DNA from: Rhodopirellula bahusiensis
Lineage (GTDB): Bacteria; Planctomycetota; Planctomycetia; Pirellulales; Pirellulaceae
Reading direction: 5' to 3'
Length of the DNA: 64,000 nt
Assembly (NCBI RefSeq): GCF_002727185.1
Contig: NZ_NIZW01000001.1
Span: 62,001 to 126,000 of the forward strand
Shown: piece after piece, positions 43,396 through 51,425 of the stretch
Layout of the letters: every line of letters begins with the position of its first letter
How positions within the stretch are numbered: the first letter of the stretch is position 1
Made by a program: the position numbers and the translations under genes
Notes under the pieces: generated by a model
What the model saw: the letters and a program-made list of their open reading frames with translations, nothing else
What the model was told of the DNA's origin: nothing
Databases searched by the model: none

Positions 43396-44400
43396 ATGAC
43401 CTCCCTGACGACCCAATCGAGTCGCCGATCCCCAGCCCAGACGTGCACGAACCAAACTCCCGCCCGCCAAACCACATCCACCCGCGGATTCACGCTGGTT
43501 GAACTGTTGGTTGTGATCGCCATCATCGGCGTCTTGGTCGGCCTGCTTCTGCCAGCGGTCCAGTCCGCTCGCGAAGCCGCACGCCGCATGCAATGCGGTA
43601 ACAACCTCAAACAAATTGGCTTGGGACTTCACGTTTACCACGACACGTTCAACAAGTTCCCTTACGGCTGGGATAACCGCGGCATGACCTGGAGCGGACA
43701 CATCTTGCCTCAGATCGAACAAGCCAACCTGTACCAGACCCTGATCTTCCAAGAGTCAGGCCTGGGCAACTGGGGTACTGATGACGGCCCCAACGAAGAG
43801 GCCTGCGAAACGGTCATCCCGACCTACCGTTGCCCCAGCATGGCGCTGCCATTGCACATGGATTACAACGGAATCCCACAACGCGTGCCCGCCAGTTACC
43901 GCGGCGTTGCCGGAACCTTGGCAACCTCCGATGACACCAGCACCGCGCTGCCCGACACGATTTCATTGGAAAGCTTGGACCAAGACGGCATCTTCTACGC
44001 CTGCAGCAAAACCAAGTTCCGTGACATCCTGGACGGAACGTCCAACACGATCATGATCGGCGAAAGCTACAACAATCCGAAGTTCGTCAAAGACGGACAA
44101 GGCATGGACTACTGGTACATCGGTGCTCCTCAAACCGACCCTTGCCGTTGCGATGGCGGAACCGGCGGAACCGAATTCTCAGAAGTTGCTGGTGTCACGA
44201 TCACTCCTGTCAACGCGATCAAACGAGCTCCCTTGATGAGCGGTCGATTGATGGAACTGGCGTTCGGAAGCTACCACGTCGGCGGAGCTCATTTCTTGAA
44301 GTGCGATGGCTCGGTTACTTTCCTGACCGAATCGCTTGCAGAAGACGTCTACGACGCTCTCGGATCGCGTGACGGCGGTGAGATCCCATCGGAACTCTGA
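43396..44400 (+). CDS. DUF1559 protein with type IV prepilin N-terminus
   Basis: The product is 334 residues with GGAAG six bases upstream of the ATG. After a basic leader of about 30 residues comes the prepilin motif RGFTLVELLVVIAIIGVLVG, processed by a prepilin peptidase at Gly/Phe. AVQSAREAARRMQCGNNLKQIGLGLHVYHDTF follows, the DUF1559 signature. The C-terminal part ends in HVGGAHFLKCDGSVTFL, the typical planctomycete end pattern. Dozens of paralogues usually occur in such genomes; they may form pseudopili or surface structures. The following lipoprotein gene begins 57 bases downstream, a common pairing. Confidence 0.95.
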   Translation: MTSLTTQSSRRSPAQTCTNQTPARQTTSTRGFTLVELLVVIAIIGVLVGLLLPAVQSAREAARRMQCGNNLKQIGLGLHVYHDTFNKFPYGWDNRGMTWSGHILPQIEQANLYQTLIFQESGLGNWGTDDGPNEEACETVIPTYRCPSMALPLHMDYNGIPQRVPASYRGVAGTLATSDDTSTALPDTISLESLDQDGIFYACSKTKFRDILDGTSNTIMIGESYNNPKFVKDGQGMDYWYIGAPQTDPCRCDGGTGGTEFSEVAGVTITPVNAIKRAPLMSGRLMELAFGSYHVGGAHFLKCDGSVTFLTESLAEDVYDALGSRDGGEIPSEL

Positions 44401-44457
44401 TCCGTGAAACGGACTCACCCATCCCCACCACACTTCTTTGAAACCTCCTCGATGATT

Positions 44458-44955
44458 ATGAAATCAACAATCACTTCCGCGGCAACTCTGGCATGGACCA
44501 GTTGCCTCGCACTTGCCTTGGCAACCAGCGCCGGTTGCGGATCGGGTGACGGAGCGGATTATGCCTCGATCGGATTGGTTCCGATCACCGGCACAGTCAC
44601 TTTGGACGGGCAACCTCTTGAAGGCGCCGTCGTGATGTTCGAAGCACCGGACACAACGTTCTGCTACGGCACCACCGACGCAGAAGGCCACTACGAGCTC
44701 AAGTTCAACAGCGAAGTGATGGGCGTTCCTCCGGGAGAGAAAGTCGTGCGAATCAGCACCACCGCCTCGACCGGTGAAGTCGACACGGAAGGTGCCGACG
44801 ATGATGACGACGCCGTCGCACGACGCAAAAAGAAACGCGATCCAAACGAGCAGGTCCCAGAGGCCTACAACGAAGATTCGCAAATCAAAGCCACCGTCAG
44901 CGACAGCCAAACGGTCTACGACTTCGCACTGAAATCCGACGGCTCACCGCTTTAA
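44458..44955 (+). CDS. Small lipoprotein with carboxypeptidase-regulatory-like fold
   Basis: The product is about 165 residues from the ATG at 44458; an ATG two codons earlier is equally possible. The signal ends at TSAGC with lipid-anchored Cys27. GLVPITGTVTLDGQPLEGAVVMFE and TTDAEGHYELKF form the 'V.G.V...G.P..GA.V' pattern of carboxypeptidase-regulatory or transthyretin-like domains. A charged low-complexity stretch (EGADDDDDAVARRKKKRD) follows, then a C-terminal strand pair. It lies directly after a DUF1559 gene, where planctomycetes often place such a lipoprotein. Function unknown. Confidence 0.82.
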   Translation: MKSTITSAATLAWTSCLALALATSAGCGSGDGADYASIGLVPITGTVTLDGQPLEGAVVMFEAPDTTFCYGTTDAEGHYELKFNSEVMGVPPGEKVVRISTTASTGEVDTEGADDDDDAVARRKKKRDPNEQVPEAYNEDSQIKATVSDSQTVYDFALKSDGSPL

Positions 44956-44967
44956 GGTCCACGTGAC

Positions 44968-45027
44968 GTAGCGGAAGGGCGCGAGCCCTCCGGTTCCTCA
45001 CCGGGCGGCTTGCGCCACACCGCTAAC
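44968..45027 (+). repeat. Dispersed repeat D, copy 2
   Basis: This copy starts GTAGCGGAAGGGCGCGAG and ends CGCTAAC, 13 bases after the lipoprotein stop. Differences from copy 1 include one (GGCTTGCGCC for GGCTCGCGCC) that turns a stem pair into G-T. Confidence 0.85.
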
Positions 45028-45090
45028 ATCGCCACTTGTTGTTCACGCGTTGCTAAAGATTCGCTCAGCCAGTCTCCTGCAGATTAACGG

Positions 45091-45196
45091 GCAGTTGATT
45101 TAGTCGTATACCGAAAGACAACAATTAGCCGATGGGCGTCAGCCCCGGTTGGCGTCTGATAACCGCCGCTAACGCGGTACGGCTCATTGAATTAAC
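45091..45196 (+). repeat. Dispersed repeat B, copy 2
   Basis: Matches 26144-26250 through TTTAGTCG, the AGCCCCGGTTGGCGTCT core and GCCGCTAACGCGG. It is followed almost at once by a factor-independent terminator, which copy 1 lacks. Confidence 0.85.
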
Positions 45197-45205
45197 CTCA
45201 AAAGC

Positions 45206-45240
45206 AACGGGTGCTTCCCATTGGGAAAGCACCCGTTTTT
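45206..45240 (+). terminator. Strong factor-independent terminator
   Basis: A stem of about 14 base pairs (AACGGGTGCTTCCC against GGG-AAGCACCCGTT, one bulged A), a three-base loop and a five-T tract. The nearest plus-strand gene ends at 44955, so it probably ends the DUF1559/lipoprotein transcript after passing through two repeats. Confidence 0.88.
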
Positions 45241-45314
45241 CGTGCGCCGAAATGATTCGACGTCGTTCTAGGCTGCCAAATGCTTGGATTCGAAACGGCT
45301 TTGAACTGCCCAGG

Positions 45315-45540
45315 TTTTGTCCCACGACTTCGCCCCAACGGGGCAGCCCTATGCCAGCCCAGGGCAACGCCCTGGGTTGTGGTGGGACCAAGATTGCAAA
45401 GCCCCAACGGGGGCGGTCCTAGCGGGTTATGGGGAATCTTTCTTAGGGCCGCCCCGTTGGGGCTCGCGTTGGGGCCTCCGTAACGAAACCCCAGGCGATG
45501 CCTGGGGCTATCTTAGAACCGCCCCGTTGGGGCGTAGGAC
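45315..45540. repeat. Block of GCCCCAACGGGGC palindromic repeats
   Basis: CGCCCCAACGGGGC and related pairs recur at about 45332-45346, 45400-45416, 45450-45464 and 45520-45535. CCCAGGGCAACGCCCTGGG (near 45359) and CCCCAGGCGATGCCTGGGG (near 45489) are palindromes of the same design. The block is gene-free and precedes the hisS stop by 87 bases. Confidence 0.8.
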
Positions 45541-45626
45541 AAAACGAAAGTTAACGTCGCATGCTCTGTGTCAACCCTCAAGTTTTAGCGGCCCAACGTT
45601 GTCCTGATTGACCGTGCAAAAGCGGC

Positions 45627-46955
45627 CTACGAAGTTGCCGCTCGGATCGCTTCGATCAACGCGTGCGGCGAATCATGCGAGTACGCCACGTCTTGCGACT
45701 CTTTTGTTGCCAGCGTTTTGACTTGCACTGTGCCGGCTTCCCATTCGTTGCCGCCCGCGATGAGAGCGACGGCGAAACCTTGCGAGTCGGCGTACTTGAG
45801 CTGTTGGCCGAGCTTCTTGGGTTCCGGATAAACTTCGGTGCCAATCCCAGCATCGCGAAGCTGCGAGGCCAACTTCAAATAGTCGTCCCGGTGTCCCTTG
45901 TCGAAGAACGGAACGAACACCGCACAGGGTTTGCTGACACCCGACAATCGACCGAGGCTTTCCAGTGCGGCGAGCAATCGATCCAGTCCGAGCGACGCAC
46001 CAATGCCCGGCAGATGTTGCTTGGTGTACAGCCCCGCCAAGTTGTCGTAGCGGCCGCCGCTGCAAACGCTGCCGATGCCGGGCAATTCGTCCAGCGTCGT
46101 TTCAAAGATGACTCCGGTGTAGTAATCCAACCCGCGAGCGATCGAGACATCGATCTTCAAACGGTCCGGGCTGACTCCGGATGCCAAGGCACCACGATAA
46201 ATTTGGGTCAAACGTTCGATGCCTGCCGCGGCGGTTTCATTGCCACCGGTGATCTCGGGCAGCGATGCCAAGATTGACTCCGCGTCGCCGTCACACTCTG
46301 CCAATCGCAACACCGCATCGGCTTGCTCGGCCGTCACGCCCGCGGATTCGACCATCTCATTGGCCGTTTTTTCGCGGCCGATCTTTCCGAGCTTGTCGAG
46401 ACTTCGCAGCACCGGTGTCGTCTTGTCGGCCAATCCCAACGATTCCAACAACCCGGTCAAGATCGCTCGGTTGTTGATGCTGATCGTGAACGCGTCGATC
46501 CCGATCGCTCGCAACAACGCGTCGATCACGCAAACCGCTTCGATGTCCGCCAGTTCCGACGTGGTGCCGATCGTGTCGAAGTCACACTGCACAAATTCGC
46601 GGTAACGGCCTTCTTGTGGTTTCTCACCACGCCATACCGGAGCGATGTGATAACGCTTGAACGGGGTTCCCAACGTGCCGATGTGCTGAGCCGCGAATCG
46701 AGCCAATGGCACCGTCAGGTCAAACCGCATGCCGACGGGTCGCCCGCCGTTGTCTTCAAACGAGTAAAGCTGACGGTCGGTTTCGTCGCTGCCTTTGCCG
46801 GTCAAGATTTCCAGGTGTTCGAGTGTCGGTGTGTCGATCGGTGCAAACCCAAAACTGCGGAACACTTCGCGAGCGGTTTGCATCAATTTTTCCCGCGGAA
46901 TCATCGCGGCGGGCAAGTAGTCGCGGAATCCCTTCAGCGTGCGAGGTTGGATCAT
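45627..46955 (-). CDS. hisS: Histidyl-tRNA synthetase
   Basis: The product is 442 residues, the normal length, from the ATG at 46955 (MIQPRTLKGFRDYLP). It charges tRNA-His with histidine in the cytoplasm. Class II motifs are present: motif 1 near IPREKLMQTAREVF, motif 2 in RPVGMRFDLTVPLARF and RYHIAPVWRGEKPQEGRYREFVQCDFD, the HisA signature LDYYTGVIFE and motif 3 in GIGASLGLDRLL. A C-terminal anticodon-binding domain (PCAVFVPFFDKGHRDDYLKLASQLR) completes it. It stands alone between the repeat block and the YkgJ-type gene. Confidence 0.97.
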   Translation of the reverse strand: MIQPRTLKGFRDYLPAAMIPREKLMQTAREVFRSFGFAPIDTPTLEHLEILTGKGSDETDRQLYSFEDNGGRPVGMRFDLTVPLARFAAQHIGTLGTPFKRYHIAPVWRGEKPQEGRYREFVQCDFDTIGTTSELADIEAVCVIDALLRAIGIDAFTISINNRAILTGLLESLGLADKTTPVLRSLDKLGKIGREKTANEMVESAGVTAEQADAVLRLAECDGDAESILASLPEITGGNETAAAGIERLTQIYRGALASGVSPDRLKIDVSIARGLDYYTGVIFETTLDELPGIGSVCSGGRYDNLAGLYTKQHLPGIGASLGLDRLLAALESLGRLSGVSKPCAVFVPFFDKGHRDDYLKLASQLRDAGIGTEVYPEPKKLGQQLKYADSQGFAVALIAGGNEWEAGTVQVKTLATKESQDVAYSHDSPHALIEAIRAATS

Positions 46956-47069
46956 GGAGGTCGGTGAGGGGTGAATGGGAAGAAGGAAAGTGGAGGGTGT
47001 GAGTCGTAGCGGAAGTCGCCAAGACTTTCGGTTGGCATCCAAATTTGCCGAAACTCTTGACGAGTTCCG

Positions 47070-47561
47070 CTACCCAACGACCGGGAGTCCCGTCGGACGT
47101 CGACTGCGGATCGAGTCGATGTCCCGGTCGGCTCCTTCGGGGAACTGCGGCCCGAACAAAGCGTCCGCGTACTCGTCAATCTGCTCAGGCGTTTCGAAGT
47201 ACTTCTCGTAGCACCAATCGTCCTCGAACTCACACTCCTTCGTCGTGTACTCACGACAAATTTGAGGCCGGGTTTCGTAGATGCCGCACCGATGGTCGTC
47301 CTGTAGATGTTTGCAAGTCGTGTGAACGAGCAAATACCAAGTGTCTTCGTCGACAAACACGGTGGCTCGATCGTGCAGCAGATACCACCGCATGAAGTCA
47401 AAATCTTTTCGTGTCACCGGTTCGTCGATCGGCAGCGCAAAGTACTTGCAGCACTTGGCCGTGCAGTGATCACACAGATTCGCGTCGGCGGGAAAGTCCG
47501 ATCGACGACGGCCATTGACCGAGGGCGGCGTGGCGACAGGCAACTTGGATGCGGTGGGCAT
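47070..47561 (-). CDS. YkgJ-family cysteine-cluster protein
   Basis: The product is 163 residues. The Cys cluster CDHCTAKCCKYF lies at about 31-42, followed by TTCKHLQDDHRCGIYETRPQICREY and CEFEDDWCYEKYF. This CxxCxxxCC plus CxxL...C.IY..RP..C pattern defines the YkgJ (PF03692) family, probably a zinc- or Fe-S-binding protein of unknown role. The first 30 residues are a Pro/Ser/Thr-rich leader of uncertain start. It is divergent from purU, 65 bases away, and 114 bases upstream of hisS on the same strand. Confidence 0.88.
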   Translation of the reverse strand: MPTASKLPVATPPSVNGRRRSDFPADANLCDHCTAKCCKYFALPIDEPVTRKDFDFMRWYLLHDRATVFVDEDTWYLLVHTTCKHLQDDHRCGIYETRPQICREYTTKECEFEDDWCYEKYFETPEQIDEYADALFGPQFPEGADRDIDSIRSRRPTGLPVVG

Positions 47562-47626
47562 GATTGGGTCGAATGTGATAATTTGCGAATTCGTCGGGCC
47601 AACAGTTTCCTCGCAAAAGCCTCCAC

Positions 47627-48514
47627 ATGGAAGTCGTCATCACCGCCCTTGGTCCGGATCACTCCGGTTTGGCAGATCCGATCATTCACCACGTCACCGC
47701 ACGCGGGGCTCGGATTTCCGAAATCCAGATGTACGACCACGACGAGGAAGAATTGTTCGCGATGCTCTGCCGGCTGCAATTCGATGCGGGTGCCGATCCA
47801 GCAGAACTGCTGGGGCAATTGAAGGACGAGATGAAGCAGATCGGCGAGCACACTGGCTTGTCGATCCGGGCCTGGAGCCCCGATGCTCGTGCGAGCCAGC
47901 CTCGATTGGCGGTTGCGTGCACCTACGTCGAACACACTCCGCGAGCGGTATTGGAAGCTGTTTCCTCAGGCCAAATCGCCGCGGAAGTGCCCGTGATCAT
48001 CTCCAACCGGAAGAAGTTGGGGTTTCTGGCCGACGAGTTTGACTGCGATTTCCGGATGATCGGCGACGGCACCGGAGCGGTCGATGACGCTGCCTTGCTG
48101 GCCACGCTGGATGAATACGACATCGATTATTTGATTCTGGCTCGCTACATGCGAATCCTTCCCGCCGACGCTTGCTGGCAATTCGCGGGCGGCCGAATCA
48201 TCAACTTGCATCATGGATTGCTGCCAGGCTTCCCTGGATTCCGCCCGTACCATGATGCCCACAACGTCCGAATGCTGACGTTTGGTGCGACGTGCCACTT
48301 CATCATTCCAGAGCTCGACGCGGGAAACCAAACGATCAACCAGCGGACGTTTTCTGTCGCGCCGGGCACTCCTTTGGATGCAATCATCGCTCAGGGCGAA
48401 TCCGAAAACGAACCCGCGTGCCTGGTCGAAGGCGTGCGGCGAGTGGTCGATCGCGAAGTCCACCTGCACTTCCACCGCGTTGTGCCCCGCAAAGATCTCG
48501 CCGGCACCAAATGA
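47627..48514 (+). CDS. purU: Formyltetrahydrofolate deformylase
   Basis: The product is 295 residues and releases formate from 10-formyltetrahydrofolate, feeding purine synthesis and balancing one-carbon pools. An N-terminal ACT domain (VITALGPDHSGLADPIIHHVTARGARI) is followed by a formyltransferase-type domain (VPVIISNRKKLG). The active-site stretch INLHHGLLPGFPGFRPYHDAH (the His and Asp are the usual catalytic ones) leads to FGATCHFIIPELDAG. E. coli PurU has the same layout in 280 residues. It is divergent from the YkgJ-type gene. Confidence 0.95.
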   Translation: MEVVITALGPDHSGLADPIIHHVTARGARISEIQMYDHDEEELFAMLCRLQFDAGADPAELLGQLKDEMKQIGEHTGLSIRAWSPDARASQPRLAVACTYVEHTPRAVLEAVSSGQIAAEVPVIISNRKKLGFLADEFDCDFRMIGDGTGAVDDAALLATLDEYDIDYLILARYMRILPADACWQFAGGRIINLHHGLLPGFPGFRPYHDAHNVRMLTFGATCHFIIPELDAGNQTINQRTFSVAPGTPLDAIIAQGESENEPACLVEGVRRVVDREVHLHFHRVVPRKDLAGTK

Positions 48515-48938
48515 CCCCATCAGCCAACGGCCGGTATGCCCGGTTCTCAACACACAGAAACCGGTGCTAACGCACGGCGGCTAATGGATTCAGTTGTCAC
48601 GCCCCATCAACTGCATTTCGGACGAACTTGCAAATTTCCCTTCAGTCACGGCGTTTCGTCCAACAACGGGCTCAATCCGTCTGACCGACCGGAATCGCTC
48701 CCCCCGTCTAATCGCGCAAGTCTGCCGCAACGTGCGCAATGGGAATGAATTTCAATCTGGTTGGCCGCACGACCGGACCTGAACCAGATCGCCCCGAAGA
48801 TTCTCCGCGCTGCGCGTCGATACCGTCGGCGTCTGATGCACGCAGTGACCGGATGGCCTCTCTCCCTGAGGAAATTTGTTACGTCGAGGCGGCGTGACAC
48901 CATCGGCAGCAGACCTCCCGCTGGACGAAAGGATGTTG
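48515..48938. other. Intergenic region before a small gene
   Basis: I see no repeat, RNA gene or terminator. Overlapping frames on both strands begin here, but none has a ribosome site or protein-like pattern. Confidence 0.5.
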
Positions 48939-49226
48939 ATGATCGGGTATTCCCTCGAAACGATCGATTTGCCGCTACTGCGTCGCCAAGTCGAAGACAA
49001 GCTGTGCGAACTGGGACACCTCGAGCCCCATCAGTTCCCGCTGACTCAGCGCGAAGTGGTGCGGCGAGGAGCGACCTGCGGGCTCTACTTCTGCCTGCAT
49101 GGTCCTCGGAGTGTGAAGCTCACCGCGATCGCCGACCTCAAAACTCAATCGCTCGTCTATTACGGCGTCGACGGGGTTCGCTGCGAAACAGTTCCGATGG
49201 AAAACCTCACGCGGGCCGCCGCCTGA
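48939..49226 (+). CDS. Small conserved-looking protein, unknown function
   Basis: The product is 95 residues from the ATG at 48939, with AAAGGA six bases upstream; the ATG two codons earlier is too close to that site. It starts MIGYSLETIDLPLLRRQVE and contains LTQREVVRRGATCGLYFCLHGPRSVKLTAIADLKTQSLVYYG, an alternating strand-rich stretch. There is no signal peptide and there are three Cys. Two beta hairpins and one helix are likely. No family comes to mind, but the frame, ribosome site and composition support a real gene. Confidence 0.6.
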   Translation: MIGYSLETIDLPLLRRQVEDKLCELGHLEPHQFPLTQREVVRRGATCGLYFCLHGPRSVKLTAIADLKTQSLVYYGVDGVRCETVPMENLTRAAA

Positions 49227-49542
49227 ACCCGATAGATCAACTTTCTGCGAGTCATCTGCGGCGGTGAATCCGGCGTGGGACGGCCACTTCGATCGCATCT
49301 TCACGGATGATCCAACGGCGTTTCGACGATGTCAAAACGCCCAAGTTCACACGCGAGGAAAACATCCGTTTTGGATCAAGATTGAAAGCGGCGTTTTCAC
49401 CACAAAACGACTGTATTTTCCGTTTCCTCGGTTGTGGGGGGCGGTGTTAGGTCGTTATGATTCGCGGCCTTCACCGCGACGGGTTTGGCTTTTGCTGCGC
49501 TCGACCGCGACATTTCATTCCTCGACTTGGAGGATTTGGACC
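49227..49542. other. Upstream region of rpsU
   Basis: No gene is supported over most of it; a frame from 49264 runs in phase into the rpsU leader but has no protein-like pattern. CTTGGAGGATTTGG at 49526-49539 is the ribosome site of the leader peptide. Confidence 0.5.
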
Positions 49543-49587
49543 ATGCAAACGATTGATTTGAAAGGGTTTACGGAGCGGCAATGGTAA
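49543..49587 (+). CDS. Putative 14-residue leader peptide overlapping rpsU start
   Basis: ATG at 49543 follows GGAGG by ten bases, a stronger site than that of rpsU. It encodes [14 protein letters not shown] and stops with TAA at 49585-49587. The rpsU ATG at 49581 is inside its last codons (ATGGTAA), so the rpsU ribosome site (GGAG, 49574-49577) is within the peptide frame. Translating the peptide could open or block rpsU. I see no repeated regulatory codons as in amino-acid attenuators. Translation is inference. Confidence 0.45.
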
Positions 49588-49775
49588 AGTTATTGGTGCG
49601 TGATCGGGAAACGATTCAGGAGGCAGTCCGCCGGTTTAGAAAATTGGTTGAGCGAAGCGGTATCAAGAAAGAAATGCGTCGCCGCGAATTCTACGAAAAG
49701 CCGAGCGAAACCAATCGCCGCGCCCGCCTGCGTGCTGAACGCCGCAACAAACGCACCCGCATGTTGTCCCGCTGA
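49581..49775 (+). CDS. rpsU: 30S ribosomal protein S21
   Basis: The product is 64 residues, the expected length for S21, a small-subunit protein involved in mRNA initiation. The family pattern is clear: [27 protein letters not shown], then [22 protein letters not shown] and a basic end. ATG follows GGAG by six bases and overlaps the leader-peptide stop. It is monocistronic here. A weak inverted repeat (GCACGA/TCGTGC) lies just after the stop at 49784-49804, and a tRNA gene follows. Confidence 0.96.
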
Positions 49776-49927
49776 TCGGTGATTGCACGACCACTTTGAT
49801 CGTGCGAATCAGACCATCAGCCCCAAGTCGTTCCGTTTCGATGAAGCGGAACTTGCCAAAACGGCACAGCTCAGGTCTCCGAAGAATGGACCGAGCAAAC
49901 AACCCGAAAAGTCAATGACTTTTCAAA

Positions 49928-50002
<75 letters not shown>

Positions 50003-50003
50003 C

Positions 50004-50031
50004 AAGCTCCGCTTTCCAGCGGGGCTTTTTT
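50004..50031 (+). terminator. Terminator after tRNA-Val
   Basis: AAGCTCCGCT and AGCGGGGCTT form a ten-pair stem with one G-T, a four-base loop, and then six Ts. It starts two bases after the tRNA. Confidence 0.9.
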
Positions 50032-50083
50032 CATGCGCCGACAGTGCCCGCCTCCTCCATAAGGTGCCACCGACCATTTGCAG

Positions 50084-50100
50084 GCCAGGTCCCACCTGGC
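50084..50100. repeat. Short hairpin of the GTAGG family
   Basis: GCCAGGT-CCC-ACCTGGC, a perfect seven-pair stem with a three-base loop. It is preceded by CAG rather than GTAG, so it is a truncated relative of the repeat F hairpin. Confidence 0.7.
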
Positions 50101-50157
50101 ACGGGTGACTGGCCGATCAAATCCCCATGTCGATGCCACGTGGAATGGCGCAGACGC

Positions 50158-50218
50158 CTCGCTTTGTTCCAAAGCATTGCCGTGGTTGCCAGGTGAAACC
50201 TGGCCTACATCTGTGCCG
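50158..50218 (-). repeat. Dispersed repeat F, copy 2
   Basis: Read on the minus strand it starts GTAGGCCAGGTTTCACCTGG and ends TGCTTTGGAACAAAGCGAG, the same two-part order as 37285-37336. The stem here has six pairs (CCAGGT/ACCTGG). Confidence 0.75.
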
Positions 50219-50322
50219 GTGTCGTCAGGCCCCGGAACGCACAACTGCCCGGAACAGCCCAAAACCCCGACGGGGCGACACTTCTCACCTACCCAAGGAT
50301 CGAGTGAGTAAGTCCGCGTAAC

Positions 50323-50349
50323 CTTCGAGCCCTCAGTGCTCTTCGTGGT
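50323..50349 (+). repeat. Solitary right arm of the 213-bp repeat family
   Basis: 27 bases, 23 of which match the right arm of the array at 7674-8932, more than 41 kb away. It ends in CTCTTCGTGGT. No core or second arm follows. Confidence 0.7.
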
Positions 50350-50427
50350 AAGCATCCGGTGCACTAGCGGTGGGTGACACCGCTCCCTTGGATCGTGCCA
50401 TCGAGGTGCTTCGGCAACACCGTTTCC

Positions 50428-51246
50428 CTACCGCGACCGTGCCGCCTCTAGCATCGCCTGCACACGCTGCTGCTCCTTGGCCAATGCTCCCGGCGGGATC
50501 GACATGGGTTCAAAATCAGGCGATGGATTGAGCGGCTCGTCACTTGGGATCTCTCGCAAACGCAGATTGCGGTACCAAACCGGCTGACCGTGATCCTGCA
50601 GCCACAGCTCGCCACCGCGACCCGTGAGATCACCGCCTCGGATTGTCAGAAGCTTCACCATCTCAGCCCACTTTGGATCGGTGTAGTCAAAGTCCAGAAC
50701 CTTTTGACCGTTGAGCCAATGCTGAATCACTGTTCCTTTGCAGACCACTCTTCCGGAATTCCATTCGCCCACCGGACGCGTTGCATCTTTCGACGGAGCC
50801 ATGCAAAAGAACAACGAAGCCGCAGATTGCCGCGGGTTTTCTCCGTACGGACTGCTCACGTTGTCGAGCACTTGATATTCGACTTGCCCCGGCCGGTAGT
50901 AGACGCCGCTGTTGCAACCCTTGGACACCTTCCATTCGAACCGAAGCTCAAAGTCATCCGGAACAAGCTTGCGTTTGTACGTCAGTGGCCCACCGCCAGC
51001 GGCGCGAAAAAACGCCCCGTCTTCGAGACGCCAATTGCCACCGTGCTCCCAGCCGTCAAAGGATTTGCCATCAAACAGCTCGACAAAATCTGTAGCAACG
51101 CCGGATTGCTCGACAGAAGGAACAGCCTCCGCAGCGGCCCCAACGTTGTCTGCGGCATTCACAAGGCAGCACGCCAGAACGCTCGCGGAACCCAACACGG
51201 CACCGATCAAATGAAATTCCCGACCGGACAGACACCAGCACTTCAT
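50428..51246 (-). CDS. Secreted DUF1080 (3-keto-disaccharide hydrolase-type) protein
   Basis: The product is 272 residues. Signal region 1-32 (MKCWCLSGREFHLIGAVLGSASVLACCLVNA). DUF1080 runs from ATDFVELFDGKSFDGWEHGGNW through DFELRFEWKVSKGCNSGVYYR to WLQDHGQPVWYRNLRLREI, the family's concanavalin-like jelly roll. Some members cleave 3-keto-glucosides; planctomycete members are numerous and mostly untested. A Glu/Gln/Arg helix of about 35 residues ends the protein (LAKEQQRVQAMLEAARSR). It is monocistronic on this strand; the neighbour at 51426 is divergent. Confidence 0.92.
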   Translation of the reverse strand: MKCWCLSGREFHLIGAVLGSASVLACCLVNAADNVGAAAEAVPSVEQSGVATDFVELFDGKSFDGWEHGGNWRLEDGAFFRAAGGGPLTYKRKLVPDDFELRFEWKVSKGCNSGVYYRPGQVEYQVLDNVSSPYGENPRQSAASLFFCMAPSKDATRPVGEWNSGRVVCKGTVIQHWLNGQKVLDFDYTDPKWAEMVKLLTIRGGDLTGRGGELWLQDHGQPVWYRNLRLREIPSDEPLNPSPDFEPMSIPPGALAKEQQRVQAMLEAARSR

Positions 51247-51425
51247 CGCAAAACCTTGGCTACAAAGGGAGATTCCAATACGGCGCCCACTCTATCAGCC
51301 CTCAGCGGTGACGAGAAGCAAAACGCCTCAAGGACCTACAGCCCGGTCGCGACGTGGATTAGGATGTAGGACCAGCAAGCGCATGCTGCGTCGCGGCTCT
51401 TCTTCCTCCAACGAACGTTTCCACC

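Larger units (their letters stand above)
45028..45626. other. Repeat-dense gene-free stretch
   Basis: About 600 bases with no supported gene. They hold repeat B copy 2, a strong terminator, and a block of GCCCCAACGGGGC palindromes. Confidence 0.65.
50032..50427. other. Intergenic region with several repeats
   Basis: No gene. The region holds a CCAGGT/ACCTGG hairpin (50084-50100), repeat F copy 2 (50158-50218) and a degenerate arm of the 213-bp family (50323-50349). Confidence 0.6.

Noticed and set aside
48761-49267. Plus-strand frame of 168 residues
   Set aside because: Arg/Pro-rich and overlaps, in another frame, the better-supported gene at 48939-49226 with its ribosome site.
49264-49587. 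107-residue frame running into rpsU
   Set aside because: No ribosome site at its start and no protein-like pattern; only its last 14 codons, with their own GGAGG, are kept as a possible leader peptide.
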